Below the pieces are notes generated by a model. It did no database searches, was not told the origin of the DNA, and was given only the letters and a program-made list of their open reading frames with translations. The translations under genes and the position numbers were made by a program. Shown one piece after another: positions 1 through 11,285 of a stretch of DNA of 64,000 bases (the stretch's first letter is position 1; each line of letters starts with the position of its first letter). The DNA comes from Calycina herbarum (taxonomy: Eukaryota > Ascomycota > Leotiomycetes > Helotiales > Pezizellaceae): contig LLEY01000147.1 in the NCBI GenBank assembly GCA_001414485.1, positions 1-64,000 on the forward strand, given 5' to 3'.

Positions 1-235
1 CGGAACAGCCAAGAATACGTGCCGAGTATGGTACGGCACAGATGGTTTCGGAATTGTCAGAGCCGGATCGGTACGGACTTTTGTTATTATCCGGCCCTCT
101 TGTATATAGATGCCCTTACTCTCTCTTGAGGAAAGACCAATTTGGTCTTTTCCTTCGTATCAGAGCCTAGTATTCGGGTATGTCATTCTATCGAACGCAC
201 TTCCATATGCCTCTTTTGTAGTAGTATCCGTTTCG
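1..235. other. Unassigned sequence left of the Gypsy copy
   Basis: This stretch is visibly less TA-rich than the element that follows. It does not match the corresponding 3' part of the second copy of the same Gypsy family (33730-34018), so the left element appears interrupted or rearranged here. It contains a perfect 19-base palindrome around 134-152 (AAAGACCAATTTGGTCTTT). It could be the edge of another transposon; no coding frame was recognised. Confidence 0.4.
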
Positions 236-3200
236 TGCCGTTACAATTATAGATACTAGGCAGGGTGTCTAGCTTATATATAGACAGGCTAATAACCTCG
301 ATAACTGTGAACTTGGCAGATCGAGCGTCTAGTTTCTTACTAGCCCTGTCTATCTATATATTCCGTAAGCTTAAGTAAACCTTGTCTCCAACCTTATATA
401 TAGGAGCGGTATTCTATAAACGATTTGCTTAAGTCTACTGATCTTGTTATACCCTTACTATTAATAATTGTGCCTATTCTATAATAGCCTTAATCTTTGC
501 TACTATTGCTTCGCCCTTTTAAATTAGTGTTTTTATGTTTATAGGTACTACTACGTCTATCAAGGGGTCGATAGTCCGTAACAGATAACTGTGGCTGAGT
601 TAGAAGGGGCTTACACCTGTTAATATTAAATCCCGTCTGTTAAAAGCTAGCTATACTACTAGTAGCTAGTCGGCCCAGTCGTCCTAAGCTATATTAATCC
701 ACTGCTGTAGAAGCGTCTCAACTTTAGCATTTGCCTATTCTGTTAACCCGTCAGTTTATAGATAGAAGGCTATAGAGATCCGTCGTTTAATCCGTAAGAA
801 GTTATAAAGCGTCTTCTATACTTGTCTAATAAATTACAGGCCTCTATCAGACACTATTGCTCTTGGTAGTCTATGTAAGCTATAGTATATAGTAATAAAT
901 AAGCGAGCAAATTCCTCTGATGATATAGTCGAGTTATAGGCTGTAAGAAGCACCCCTTTGCCTAAACAGTCTGTAAACACTACTATTATATCAGAGCCTT
1001 TACTTATAGGTAGTGGTCTAATAAAGTCGACAGAGATCTCCTGCTATTACTGCTTAGGAATTAGTAATAGATAAAGCAGGCCTTGTTTACGATCCCTCTA
1101 GACCTTAGTACGTCTATAAACTCTATAGTTATAGACAAACTACTTAACTATAGTCTGTAGGTTTAGCTAAAAGAACTCTCTTAAGACTATTACAATTGTC
1201 CCGTTCTTGCTAAGATAGCCTATAAGTATAGAATCATAGAGTTCCTATATAATTGTAGTCTATAGCAGCTTATAGTCGGGGACCTATAGTCTACCCCTAA
1301 ACCGTAAATCACTGTTCTTATTAACTAAGCAGTTAGAGATAGAGACTTTAACTAGAGAAGCAAGGTCTACTAGAAACACCCTATCTCCTTAGTAGATAGT
1401 ATCTATAAGACGCCTAAAGTCCTTGTCCTATACCTTTCCCTCTTCTTAGAGGTTCCGTAGTTGGTCTATAAACGCTTGCTACGTCGCTACGTTGCTTACT
1501 TAATTCCTCTTATTTACTAACACTAGTGCTAGCTATATAGTATTTCCTTAAATTATTCTATCTAGAATTAGTTATACTATCCTATAATTAAGGCGTTTAT
1601 CTCCCTCCTCTAGGAGGTCCTAGTCCCTCCTTATTAGTATATCTAGTAGTCCTCCCTCTTTACCTAGGCGGTATTAGATAATTAGGTTAAACTTGCTAAG
1701 TATTAACTACTACTGTATTTGTCTTTTAGACAGTTTATAGACTATTGTAAAGTACTTAAGATTCTTATAATCTATAAGTACTATAAACTGCCTAATACTT
1801 TTTAACTTCGCTTTCTATTCCTTAAGGCAACGAATAATAGCTAACAACTCCTTATTATATATTAGGTAATTATATTTAGTAGGTGCGTGTTTCTTTGAGA
1901 AGAAGGCTACGGGCTATAAGACGTTATTCTTTACTTAAGAGAGCACGCCTCCTAAGCAATATCTAGAGGAGTCTGTCTCTAGGACTGTCTTATAATCTAG
2001 GTTAAACTAAGCTAGTACTAGGGCCTCTGTAAAGGCCTGCTTTAACTGTTTAAAGGCTCTATTCGCTTCGTCTGTCTATTAGAAGGATATATCCTTTTTA
2101 ACAAGTCTATAGAGAGGAGCTATAATCTATGAAAAGTCTTTAATAAACCGTTAATAGAAATTCGTAAATCCTAGGAAGCTAAGGACGCCTTTTGCCTTTA
2201 TTAGTGCTTTCTAATCTATAATAGCCTATATTTTAGCTAGGTCTATCTATAAACCTTTCCCTACTTCTATAATAAACCTAAGGTACTTTGTAGACTATAC
2301 TTTAAATTCGTACTTATTAATATTAAGCTATAGCTTAGTATCTTAAAGCCTTTATATTACTTTATAGACATGCTCGCAGTGCTAGTTATAGGTGCTGTCT
2401 ATAAAGACTAAGACATCGTCGATATATACTAAGACAAAGTTGTCTAAGAACTCTTAAAGCGTATAATTAATATACTACTAGAAAGTGCTAGGAGTATTTA
2501 TAAGCTTAAAAGGGGTAATAAGCTATTTAAAAAGCCTAAAGCGTGTCTAGAAAGCCGTTTTCTACTCGTCTCTCTCCTTAATTCGTATCTTATAAAACGT
2601 AGTAATAATATCTATTTTTATAAACTACTTTGCTTTTCCGATTTAGTTAAGTGTTTCTTAGATTAAGAGTAATAGATAGCGGTCTTTATAGGTTAACTTA
2701 TTTAGTGCTCGGTAGTTATAATAGAACTATAAGCCCCCTCCTAGCTTCTGTACGAAGAGTACTAGCGTAGCTGCTAGAGAGTTGCTTACTTAAATGAATT
2801 CCTTGTCTAGTAGCTCTATTAGGGTTTTATAGAGCACTAACAGCTCGTCCTATAACATATTATAGAGTAGCCCCTATAGGACTATCTTCTTAGATCTGCT
2901 ATCCGTTTATAAAAGCTTAATACTATAATTAATTCCTTATTAGTATACTAGTAACTTGTTTACTTCTTTTCTGTCGAAAGCTAGGTAGAATTCTAGACCG
3001 ATCTAGCTAGGCAGCTTTATCTACGGGTCTATATACTTCTTCTCTACTAATGCTTTACTAATGTCTATAAGGCTGGCTAAGAAAACTTATAGCTTACGTT
3101 TATAATCTGTAAGAAAGTAGAAGACGGCTACGCTTACTTACTTATAGAAGTAAGACTTTTCTAGCTTACTATAAACTTCTAACCTAGAGTCTTAGAAGAG

Positions 3201-4759
3201 TAAGCATCTCTTAGCAGCGTTAAGTAAAGCTTGCTCTTTCCTTAACTAAGATTTTCCTAGAATTATTTTATAGCTCTCGATCTTAGAGACTATGTAAGTA
3301 TAAACCCGTTTCTACTAGTAGCCTCTAATATCTATGCTAAAAGATACTACTTAGGATATAGCATCCTCTAATACTCCTTCTACTAACTGTAAATGCCTTA
3401 GTGTGATTTATACGTAAGAGAGCTAATAACGATAGATAAAATAGTCTAAAATAATTCTATAAACTAAATACCTTAAATCTACTAAGGCTTGTGAAGTAGC
3501 TACCCTATTTACTAAAGCTAATATAAGAAGAGGTTTTTCGTCTATATATTCCTGCTTAAAATGTCTCTAAGTGTCTATTACTAATAACTCCCTTCGTCGC
3601 CCTTGCCTACGCTTTCTAATAGGAGCTACTAGTTTTCCGAATCTAAGGAGATATTACCGTCTTCTTCTTCTAATTCTAGCACTACTTCCTTAACCTCTGC
3701 CTTCTGTTTATAGACCGAATCCGCTGTTATAGGTCGCCTTAGTAGTCTATATAGACATTCTTAAACAAAATGACTAGTAGCTCCGTAGCGAAGACAGCGA
3801 CTAGTACGAGCACGGTTGCTTCGTTCTTTCTAGGACACCTATTTAGTACACTTAGTGCTAGTTGTTAAGACTTTAGCAGGTGCCGGTTCCTAATCTATAC
3901 CCTCTATAGATGCCTTATAGGTGACTTTCGGTCTATTAGTAATATTGCCGCTTATTACCTACTATGTAGTATCTGTCGAGCGTTTCTAAGAGGTCTATGG
4001 TGTTTCTAGGAGAGTCTAGGCCCTAGATCTTGATGTTCGAGCTTTATAAGCCCTTAAGCGGTTGTCCGTTTCTTTAATAATAGAGTAGTAAGACTCGAAG
4101 TTAGGTTAAGAAGGAACTGTGATTATCGTCTTAACTAACTCGTTGCTAAGGATTCGGTTAAGAGACACCTTCTTTGCGTCGTCTAGCTAAGATCCTCCTC
4201 TAGACTCTATAAGTAGGGCTTGCTATTCCGTAAAGACCTCTAGGAATAGTCTTAAGCCTTAGTAGAAGGATTCTAGCTTTCGTTACGCTCTTTCCTTAGC
4301 TTATAGGTCTCTAAATACAAACTCTACTCGATCTAAGAAATTACTACTATTAGCTAGCTCTAGCTTGCCCTGTTCCCGTACCTATGCTTCTATTCTACGG
4401 AGTACCTTGCCCTGTAGGGATCTGTTAAGTGCTTAAAACTTAATATATTTAGTATATCTATAGTAGTCGACTTCGATTTTGGCTTATGCTTGTTATAACT
4501 AAGCTTCTAGCTTGTCTAAGTCTCTGTAGAATTCTAGTAGTAGAGGAAGAGATTTCCTAGGTTTATTGTTATTGCGGACCATCTGTAAGCGAGCTTCCTT
4601 ATCCTTCTTTTGCTCGTTCGTAATCCGTAGACGATCGTCCTCTTAGGTAGATGTTAACTGATTCTACTGCTCTTAAACATACTATAGGAACTAGGCGGGT
4701 AGCTGATTCGGTATACCGCCTTCTTATAGTTCTCCTATTATCTGTGAGTTCTGTAAATG

Positions 4760-4975
4760 CTGTAAAATAGCCTATAAGTTCTAGTGTTGCTATAAAGGCC
4801 CGCTATGTTCTAGTGTTGCTAAAATGGCCTAATATGTTCTAGTGTTACTATAAAGGCCCTTGAGTTCTAGTGTTGTTGTAAAGGCCCGATGTATTCTAGT
4901 ATTGCTAAAATAGCCTGATGTGTTCTAGTGCTGCTAAAATAGCCCGATGTATTCTAGTGTTAAGGAGAACCGAAT
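4760..4975 (-). repeat. Tandem repeat in the Gypsy leader, copy 1
   Basis: About seven degenerate units near 29 bp lie directly inside the 5' LTR. Each contains TTCTAGTGTTGCTA followed by an A-rich stretch and a GCC box. The same array, also about seven units, sits at 21722-21924 in the second copy, so it is an inherited part of the element and not a local expansion. Confidence 0.75.
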
Positions 4976-4979
4976 CTAA

Positions 4980-5220
4980 TGTTAGGACTTGTAGTAAATG
5001 CTGATAAATTGAACTATAGAGGTGTCTATGTATAAGAAGATTCGATTATCCTTTCTAAGCTAGAGTCCTTGCTAACTTATATACTTAGTTAGCTTTTTCT
5101 AGAGGGTTCTGCCAAGGGTACTCTCGAAGGTTCTGTTACGTCCATGCGTTGCCAAGCGAGGTCACGTGAATGCGTCGCTGGAGTACTCCGAGACTTATTC
5201 CACGGGTGTAACCCTTGACA
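4980..5220 (-). repeat. 5' LTR of Gypsy copy 1
   Basis: On the minus strand it begins TGTCAAGGGTTAC and ends ...CTAACA (RIP form of CTGACA). It aligns along its whole length with the 242-bp LTRs at 21458-21699 and 34018-34259. The outer half (about 5105-5220) is hardly mutated while the inner half carries C-to-T and G-to-A changes. No partner LTR lies in the window, so a target duplication cannot be tested. Confidence 0.85.
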
Positions 5221-5928
5221 ATAGCTCTCCTAATAGCCGAGATATATACTAGCAGAGAAATAAACTCTCGAGAACTATCCTACTTATTCTTTATAACCCG
5301 GCCTAATATATACGCTTCTAGACTTATAATACGCTTTATAGATCGGCTAAATCCTATAAGGAATCCCTTCTCGTTAAAGTTGTATAGGTTGTCGGTAGTT
5401 ATATTATATTTCTCGATAACTTACGTAAGCTAGAGAAAATAAGACAATATTAGCTTTTATACTTAAATTAAGATAAGAAGGGGAAAAAGTATATAATACT
5501 AAGGTAAAGAAGAGTATAAACATAGGAGTATACTTAGCTACTACTCTTAAGTTCTTAATATTCTTAAGATAGCTACTATATAACCTATCCTTGTGTCTTC
5601 GGATAAATTGCCTAGTCTAGTTCTTCTCTACCGCGCTCCTACGTATCTCTTCTATAAGGTTCTTAATAATTGAAGACGTAGGGGGTATTACTTAATCGGT
5701 AAGGTTATTAATCTGTCGAATCAGGACTTCTTCTTACTCCTTAGTAAGTGCTTGGTAGTAAAGGGCAGTAGCGTCTTTACATGTTATAGTCAAGCCCCTA
5801 ATCCTCTGTAAGATAGCAGTACGGTCATACCCATACTTCTTAGCTGCCTTAGTAAAATTGCTATACTCTCCTCTTTCAATTGCTACCACCGCCAAGTTGA
5901 TCTGATAAGATTTGTCTATTCTAGCCAT
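5221..5928 (-). pseudogene. Fot1/pogo-type DDE transposase, N-terminal fragment
   Basis: The minus strand from ATG 5928 encodes MARIDKSYQINLAVVAIERG, then FTKAAKKYGYDRTAI: the psq-type helix-turn-helix of fungal Fot1/pogo transposases. Beyond in-frame stops the same frame continues with a CENP-B-type DNA-binding region (PPTSSIIKNLIEEIR, RQFIRRHKDRL). The start of the DDE domain follows near 5240-5440 (NEKGFLIGFSRSIKR, REFISLLVYISAI). Stops lie at expected Trp and Gln positions, consistent with RIP. The reading ends exactly at the outer end of the Gypsy LTR (5220/5221), so the retrotransposon most likely inserted into this DNA transposon, with the remaining transposase beyond the left window edge. 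The terminal inverted repeat of this element was not identified. Confidence 0.8.
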
Positions 5929-6153
5929 AGTTAAAGTGGTGATGGTCGAGGTAAAAAGAGGGGTTTTTCGGCGGGCTTTTGCCAGGACCGTGCACGAGGC
6001 CGGGATATCGGTTAGGCCTCAAAATTACAATTTTACTCTCCAAAAAGGTTCCCCAGCACATACCAGACCCCAGGAAGCGCCAGTGAGTGCTGGCAACACT
6101 GGAACCTGGGACCAAAAGAGATCCAGCCTCCAGGAACGTCGAGCGCCCTCAAA

Positions 6154-7922
6154 ATGGCCACTAAGGAGGAACTCGTGCATGAATTGTTAGAGTGGGCCTC
6201 CTCTCAGGGTACCAGTCTCCATCCCAGTCTCGAGATATACCAGGACGATGTTACCGGGCTCTCGTTCAAGGCAAACGAGGCTATAACTCCCTTTGGGACG
6301 ACGAAGCTGGTCAGCTGTTCCTATCAAACAACTATTTCTTATCTCAATGCCACTCCCGTATCCACCTTTCCTTTTGGCTCACATGGATCTCAGCTCTTTC
6401 CTCCAGAATTTCTCATTACCTTAAACCAGGACGATTCGCACATTATCGGCCATTTCTTTCTAATGCAACAGTATTTGATGGGAGAGAAGTCTTTCTGGTG
6501 GAAATATATCCGCCTCCTCCCTCAGCCTGATCAACGGGATTTATTGGCCATTCCGATTTGGTGGAATGAAGCTGATCGAAGATTTCTCCATGGCACGAAC
6601 GCTCAGCCTCCAATTGAGATACGGGAAGCCTTATGGACCGAAGAATACACCAAAGCCATCAAGCTTCTCGAGCCAGGATTCACGAACTGGAAGGCCTATA
6701 GCAAAAAACTATATTTCTGGGCCGCTACGATATTTGGAACCAGAAGTTTCCGAGCATCTCTTACAATCCCGGAGGAGGTCCTACCTGAGGACTATTGTGA
6801 GGAGCTATGGGATAGAGTTGCAGAGGATCGCTTTTCGGTTCTTCTCCCTGTCCTGGATATTGGAAATCACGATGGTTTTAATCGAGTTGAATGGACCAAA
6901 TACCCCGAGGATGGACACTTTGCTCTCTCGACATGCAAGGCAGTTGAGAAAGGAGAGCAAATATACAACTTTTATGGCGACAAGTCCAACAGTGAACTGC
7001 TCGTAGGATACGGTTTCACACTTGATTCCTCTTCGCGAGACGTTGCGAATCTGAAATTGGTTCCTACGCGTCAAGTTCGAGATTTACGCCGCAATCAAAT
7101 GTGCCACGAACAGCCTGAACCAGGCCGGAAAAAGGAAGAATTCATGTTTGGAATTAGGAGAAGAAGTCTCGCCGAGTTTGAAGAGGGTCCTCTTGGGTTG
7201 AAGGTTCTTCCTCATGGTCTGTTGGAGACCTTGATATGCATGGTAGCTAACGAGAGAGAGCGGAAATTCATTGAGAAAAATCCACAATACTGCCTCCAAA
7301 TGGACCTCGAATCTGGCGCGTTTCCAGGACCTTTGTACAGAGCATTATTTAGTGCCATCCGGATCTTATACATCAAAATTCGGCTCGAGATGCAAAGACT
7401 TCATGATACTGGTGAAGGTCTCAGGTGAGCTAGCATTTCCCCTGAATCATACCTTGAAACTACCTTTACTAACAGTCTAGCGCTCCTCAAAACTATAATC
7501 AGACTATGACATTGAACTATCGAGCCTCACAAAATGCTGTCCTCGATGAGGCTCAAGCCCGCCTCCTTAGAATACTCGAAGATGCCCTCGTATTCAATTC
7601 TTTCGACTCACAAACGCCAGAACTCTTCAACAATGAGCAAAGATTTCCAGCTGGCCTATTGACTCTCAAACACGCCTTTTCCTGGCTGGAAGTCCAATAT
7701 CCAGCTATCCACGAGTCCGTAGCCCTGATTATATCAATAGACCAGGAAGAAGAGCTCCCTCTGAAGTGGCACTGCCTGGTAATCGACTGGGATCACACAT
7801 ACTGGTGCGTCTGGATATATATCGTTCTATCCCTCTTGATACGAGACGGCAACGACTTCCCAGAACGGCATCCGAGTTTCGGAGCATGGCTGAAAGAGAT
7901 TGGAGACTATTCTGAAGAGTAA
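6154..7922 (+). CDS. SET-domain protein methyltransferase (SETD3/RKM-like)
   Basis: Two exons, 6154-7424 and 7481-7922, give 570 residues; the 56-bp intron has donor GTGAGC, branch TTACTAAC and acceptor TAG. The ATG has a good context (AAAATGG). The N-terminal part carries the split SET signature: LPVLDIGNHDGFNRVEW at about residues 230-246 (the usual NHS is NHD here), then KGEQIYNFYGDKSNSELLVGYGF at about 269-291, the SAM and substrate-binding end of SET. The C-terminal half, including all of exon 2, resembles the helical substrate-binding lobe of the Rubisco-LSMT/SETD3 group. Such enzymes methylate lysine or histidine in non-histone proteins; the substrate cannot be told from sequence. The gene begins only about 230 bp from the RIP-damaged Fot1 fragment yet looks intact. 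Confidence 0.85.
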
Positions 7923-8300
7923 GAGAGATAGCTCCTTCCTTCTCTACCCTGGGTACCTACTAATTACTAGTAGGGAAGTTACATTCTACGCTAGTGCCTC
8001 AGAAAAAGATACCATAAACCTTACAATTCAGGCAATATATGCACTTCCCTGCTTTCAGGAGGTAGCCGCGATTAAGGGATGGGAGGGATTACGTAATTTA
8101 GCTAGTTTTATAGCAAAAGAGGAAAGTGTTACCGTAGCTTGCGATGGGGGTGTGACGCAACAGGTTCTTGCTATTAGCAAGAAGGGGTTGAAAATGGCGA
8201 AGGGTGACGAGTAGGTAGTGACTTCCTAATTCAAATATTGTTCTAGAGATTTGGAAGAATTGAAAATTGAGTTTTGATTGCTCTAATTGTCTGGGGAAAT
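7923..8300. other. Intergenic, probable 3' UTR of the SET gene
   Basis: A 104-codon open frame (about 7900-8214) crosses the SET stop codon but has no usable ATG and no recognisable domain. I see no separate gene here. Confidence 0.4.
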
Positions 8301-8484
8301 GAGAAAAGTGAACGAACGATTCTCCGAATGGGTTGGGAGAATCGTTCGTTTAGTTTTGTGGCTGTTCCAGGGATTTAGAAGAATGAGAAATAGAGTTTGT
8401 CATTCTTCGAGACGGTCTCGGGAAATGGCAAAACCGAACGAGCGATTCTTGAAATGGTCTGGGAGAATCGTTCGTTCGGTTTTG
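8301..8484. repeat. Two consecutive stem-loops forming a degenerate ~126-bp direct repeat
   Basis: Hairpin 1 pairs 8311-8324 (AACGAACGATTCTC) perfectly with 8337-8350 around a 12-base loop. Hairpin 2 pairs 8429-8449 with 8464-8484, 21 bp with one mismatch that would be a G-U pair in one RNA sense. The two hairpins share the core GAACGAACGATTCT and lie 126 bp apart, and the flanking GGAAATG and TTAGAAGAATGAGAAA words also recur. The arrangement suggests tandem duplication of a stem-loop. It could be a MITE remnant, a transcript-processing element of the upstream SET gene, or structural DNA. Confidence 0.7.
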
Positions 8485-8811
8485 TGATTGTGCGAGGGGT
8501 TTTGGGTAATGGGTGTATTTTGGTTTGGTTGTTCTTGGGATTTGGGCTGGGAAATTAAATAACGGATGAGGATGTTTGTGGATTGTTTTTCAAATTGTCT
8601 TTTGTGCTTAGTAAACTAGTATACAAAGCTTGCCCATTCTCAATTATTCTCAATAGAAATATGCCTCTCCCTTTCTATTCTCCTATACAACTCTGTCTTA
8701 CTGTCATAGAACCTTCCCAACCTAAACATATAGTCGCATAGCATTCCATCGTATCTACACATATCAATTAGCAAAGGCATAGTCAAAGTATGTTAACATG
8801 GTGGCGCTTAC

Positions 8812-9848
8812 TCAGCGGCGAGTTGATCTCATTAAACGCTGCAGATCGTACTCCCAATCAGGATGATTTCCTGAATCATACGCATCTCGCTCTTCTTCGT
8901 TATCAAATACCGTAAAATTATGCACCTCACTCTTCCAAATTTCCGTGATTTTGATGGTCCATCCATATTGTTGCAGCTTCTTCAAGATGCGATCACTCTT
9001 TTCCGTATTGCACGATGATTCTCGGTACACATTAAAATTGACAATAACCTCTTTCAGTGATGAGATTGTCTTGACATGTAGGTTGAGTGAATCGAGTGTA
9101 TGGGTCACGAAAGCGGGTTGCTCTTTTTCGGACTCCAAGATATAGAGCATCGTGTCTTCCGGGTCACATTCTAGCTGTAGAATGGCGAGACTAGTACAAA
9201 ACTCACGAATGAGCTCAAATTTATCAGACAAGGCCCCAAACCCAAACAATTGAATGCATATGTAGCGAAGCAAAGTTGCTGATTCAACTCCGATTTGACG
9301 AATGAATAGAGCAAAGTTCGAAGTCGGGCAGATTGACGGGAATCTTTCAGAAATCATAACGGTTGTTGGAATAGAGAAGTGGGGTAGCTTCCGCGTGTAT
9401 TTGTTTGCTGGCTTGGAGGATTCCCGGAAAAATACCTTCTTTTCTCACGGCATCGTTTCGGGATTGACGAGGTCTCAATAGTCGGTGGTTGGTAGTTGGA
9501 ATAGGTACATGGGGTATGACGGGAGCTAGCTGAACGAGTAGTTCTATATGGAAGTATCTTGTCCCACCCGGTGCAGAGATACTTGGTGGGAAACTGCAAG
9601 GTATTTTCCGAATACAGAACTGGTATGGCTTCGTTGTATATCTGCTTGTTAACTTGCAGCAGTGCCGGGCAAAGACCGTCTCCACTGGACCGAAGTGGCA
9701 GTGGGAAATCTGGGGCTTCGTATTCTTCGAAGATGATGTCGGGATCTGATATGGTGAAGTATTCGATGAATATGATAGGATCTGGTTGGACGAGTAGCTC
9801 CGAATAGGTCAGAAGGCGGAGCTCTTGAGGAAGTTGCAGGAAATTCAT
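8812..9848 (-). pseudogene. Chimeric, frameshifted F-box-like (2EXR-like) gene
   Basis: From ATG 9848 the minus strand reads MNFLQLPQELRLLTYSELLV and then LLQVNKQIYNEAIPVLYSEN, the two conserved blocks of this fungal family (compare 10175-10885). At about 9545 a second, partial copy of the same module begins in another frame (ELLVQLAPVIP ... LQASKQIHAEATPLLYSNN). At about 9350 the frame shifts again into the family's C-terminal half (RQIGVESATLLRYICIQ ... LDSLNLHVKTISSLKEVIV), ending at 8812. No GT-AG intron would join the three frames, so this looks like an unequal recombination product between tandem paralogues that has lost function. An unusual multi-exon gene cannot be fully excluded. Confidence 0.65.
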
Positions 9849-10174
9849 TGTTGTCGTTTGTGGTCCCCAAAAGTAGGGGAGCAATAGAATCGGGATAGAA
9901 AGGTTGATGGGAAAAGACTGTCTTAGCATGAGCTTAAATAGACCGCTAGCGAACACTAACGTTGCACGTGCTTGATTATGCCATTTTTAGACTCAGCCTG
10001 TTCGCTCTCAACAGCAGTGAATATTAGTCCAGCATGCTTGAGATGATACTCAGGTCGATCTCTCTGCCTACAGACGCTATTCCACATCATACACATCCAT
10101 CTGTCTCATCAAATTCGACTTCCTCCTCATAGGACCAATACATAATCGAACTCAAGTTCCTCATCATAATTCCT

Positions 10175-10885
10175 TCAAGTGCTCTTCAGCGGCGGAAGTT
10201 TCGTGAGCTGAGCAATCCACCCATATTTCCTCATACTCTTCATAAGAGTGTTATCAGTTCTGCAAAGACGAATATTTTCCTCATCATACAATTGAAAATC
10301 AAAAATAACATCTTTTAACGATGGCATTCCCTTGAAAAGTGTGTAGAGGTGATTAAGCGTCCGTGAGACGAGACCTCCACCAGCGAACTTTTCTTCCTTC
10401 GAGTCCTTCGCAAAGCGTATTGGGTGATCTGGTGGAATGAATAGCTTGAGGGTCTTGATGCTCGTACAGAGCTTCCCAATGAGATCCAAGGTCCTATCGC
10501 GCCGTGCTTTGTGAAGCATGACGAGACTATGCTGCCATAAATCTACCAAACATGGAAATTCTATGCTCAAGTAGCGAATGGTAGCTGCAGATTTAGCTCC
10601 TATTTGAAGAAGGAATGGGTCAAGATGAGGACTAGTGCCGGATGAAAATGTGGTATAGTCGTCGGGAAAATGAAAGTGGTTGGCCGAGTAGAGAATTAGG
10701 GTGCTTTCTTCATGTAATTGCTTGTTGACTCGCAGCAGTGCCGTACAAAAGCCATCTCCTATGCGGTGACGCAGGTGGAATTGCGCATTTGGGAAGTATA
10801 CTTCGATTGTGGTTTGATTTCGTTGAACGAGGAGTTCCGAGATGATTTGGAAACGAACCTCCGTGGGAAGTGTGAGGAGATGCAT
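10175..10885 (-). CDS. F-box-like (2EXR-like) protein, intact paralogue
   Basis: One exon, 236 residues, start ATG at 10885. The N-terminus MHLLTLPTEVRFQIISELL is the F-box/2EXR-like motif typical of large Pezizomycotina families. It is followed at about residues 50-66 by LLRVNKQLHEESTLILY and by a C-terminal leucine-rich part (MPSLKDVIFDFQLYDEENI). Proteins of this type are thought to be adaptors, but substrate and partner are unknown. It lies 330 bp upstream, on the same strand, of the broken paralogue at 8812-9848, so the two derive from a local tandem duplication. Confidence 0.65.
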   Translation of the reverse strand: MHLLTLPTEVRFQIISELLVQRNQTTIEVYFPNAQFHLRHRIGDGFCTALLRVNKQLHEESTLILYSANHFHFPDDYTTFSSGTSPHLDPFLLQIGAKSAATIRYLSIEFPCLVDLWQHSLVMLHKARRDRTLDLIGKLCTSIKTLKLFIPPDHPIRFAKDSKEEKFAGGGLVSRTLNHLYTLFKGMPSLKDVIFDFQLYDEENIRLCRTDNTLMKSMRKYGWIAQLTKLPPLKST

Positions 10886-11285
10886 TGTTGTTGTCTACGA
10901 TTGTTGGGACTGCTAGGTAATGTTGGAAGTTTAGTTACCCCGCATTTCATGGTGGTACAAGAATCCACTTAAGTGTAGCAAGCTCGGCGACTAGAATTCG
11001 AAGTCCAGTGAAATAAATGAGACGGTTCTATTTTGAATACAATTCATTCGGAAAATGGGCAAGGAAAGGGGCTTGAATGTGATTTCCGGACGAACCAACA
11101 TAGTTATCTATATGACTAAATTAGCCCCTCTCCCACCTATATATATGTAAGTGCCCACCCCAATACAGTCTTACCTTCTCTTAAACGAGAGTACGTAGAC
11201 GATACCCGCGAGGGAATATGAAAATTGAGGAGCGAAGTCAAGCAAAGAGCAAAGTAGGAAGGCTTGATATTTCTGTCACCAGGTT
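10886..11285. other. Intergenic
   Basis: It separates the F-box-like gene from the 3' end of the glycosyltransferase gene. A short minus-strand open frame at 10759-10968 overlaps the F-box gene in another frame and has no domain. No repeat or RNA gene was seen. Confidence 0.4.

Larger units (their letters stand above)
236..5220 (-). mobile_element. RIP-degraded chromodomain-type Ty3/Gypsy retrotransposon, copy 1 (3' end outside window or lost)
   Basis: The sequence is the reverse complement of the Gypsy family that also occupies 21458-34259, collinear over the leader, gag, reverse transcriptase and integrase regions. Reading the minus strand, the 5' LTR is 4980-5220. A leader of short tandem repeats follows, then gag with a zinc-knuckle remnant (about 3745-3800), then pol. 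The RT catalytic motif reads YIDD at 2415-2426. Integrase-like sequence continues to about 240, where similarity to the other copy stops. All frames are broken by many TAA and TAG codons at former CAA, CAG and TGG positions, as expected from RIP. The 3' LTR is not in the window. The element is certainly dead. Confidence 0.85.

Noticed and set aside
5215..5433. 72-codon plus-strand ORF
   Set aside because: It starts at TTG in the LTR tip and is antisense to the Fot1 transposase.
7900..8214. 104-codon open frame after the SET gene
   Set aside because: It starts at TTG inside the SET stop region, has no ATG and no recognisable domain; probably 3' UTR.
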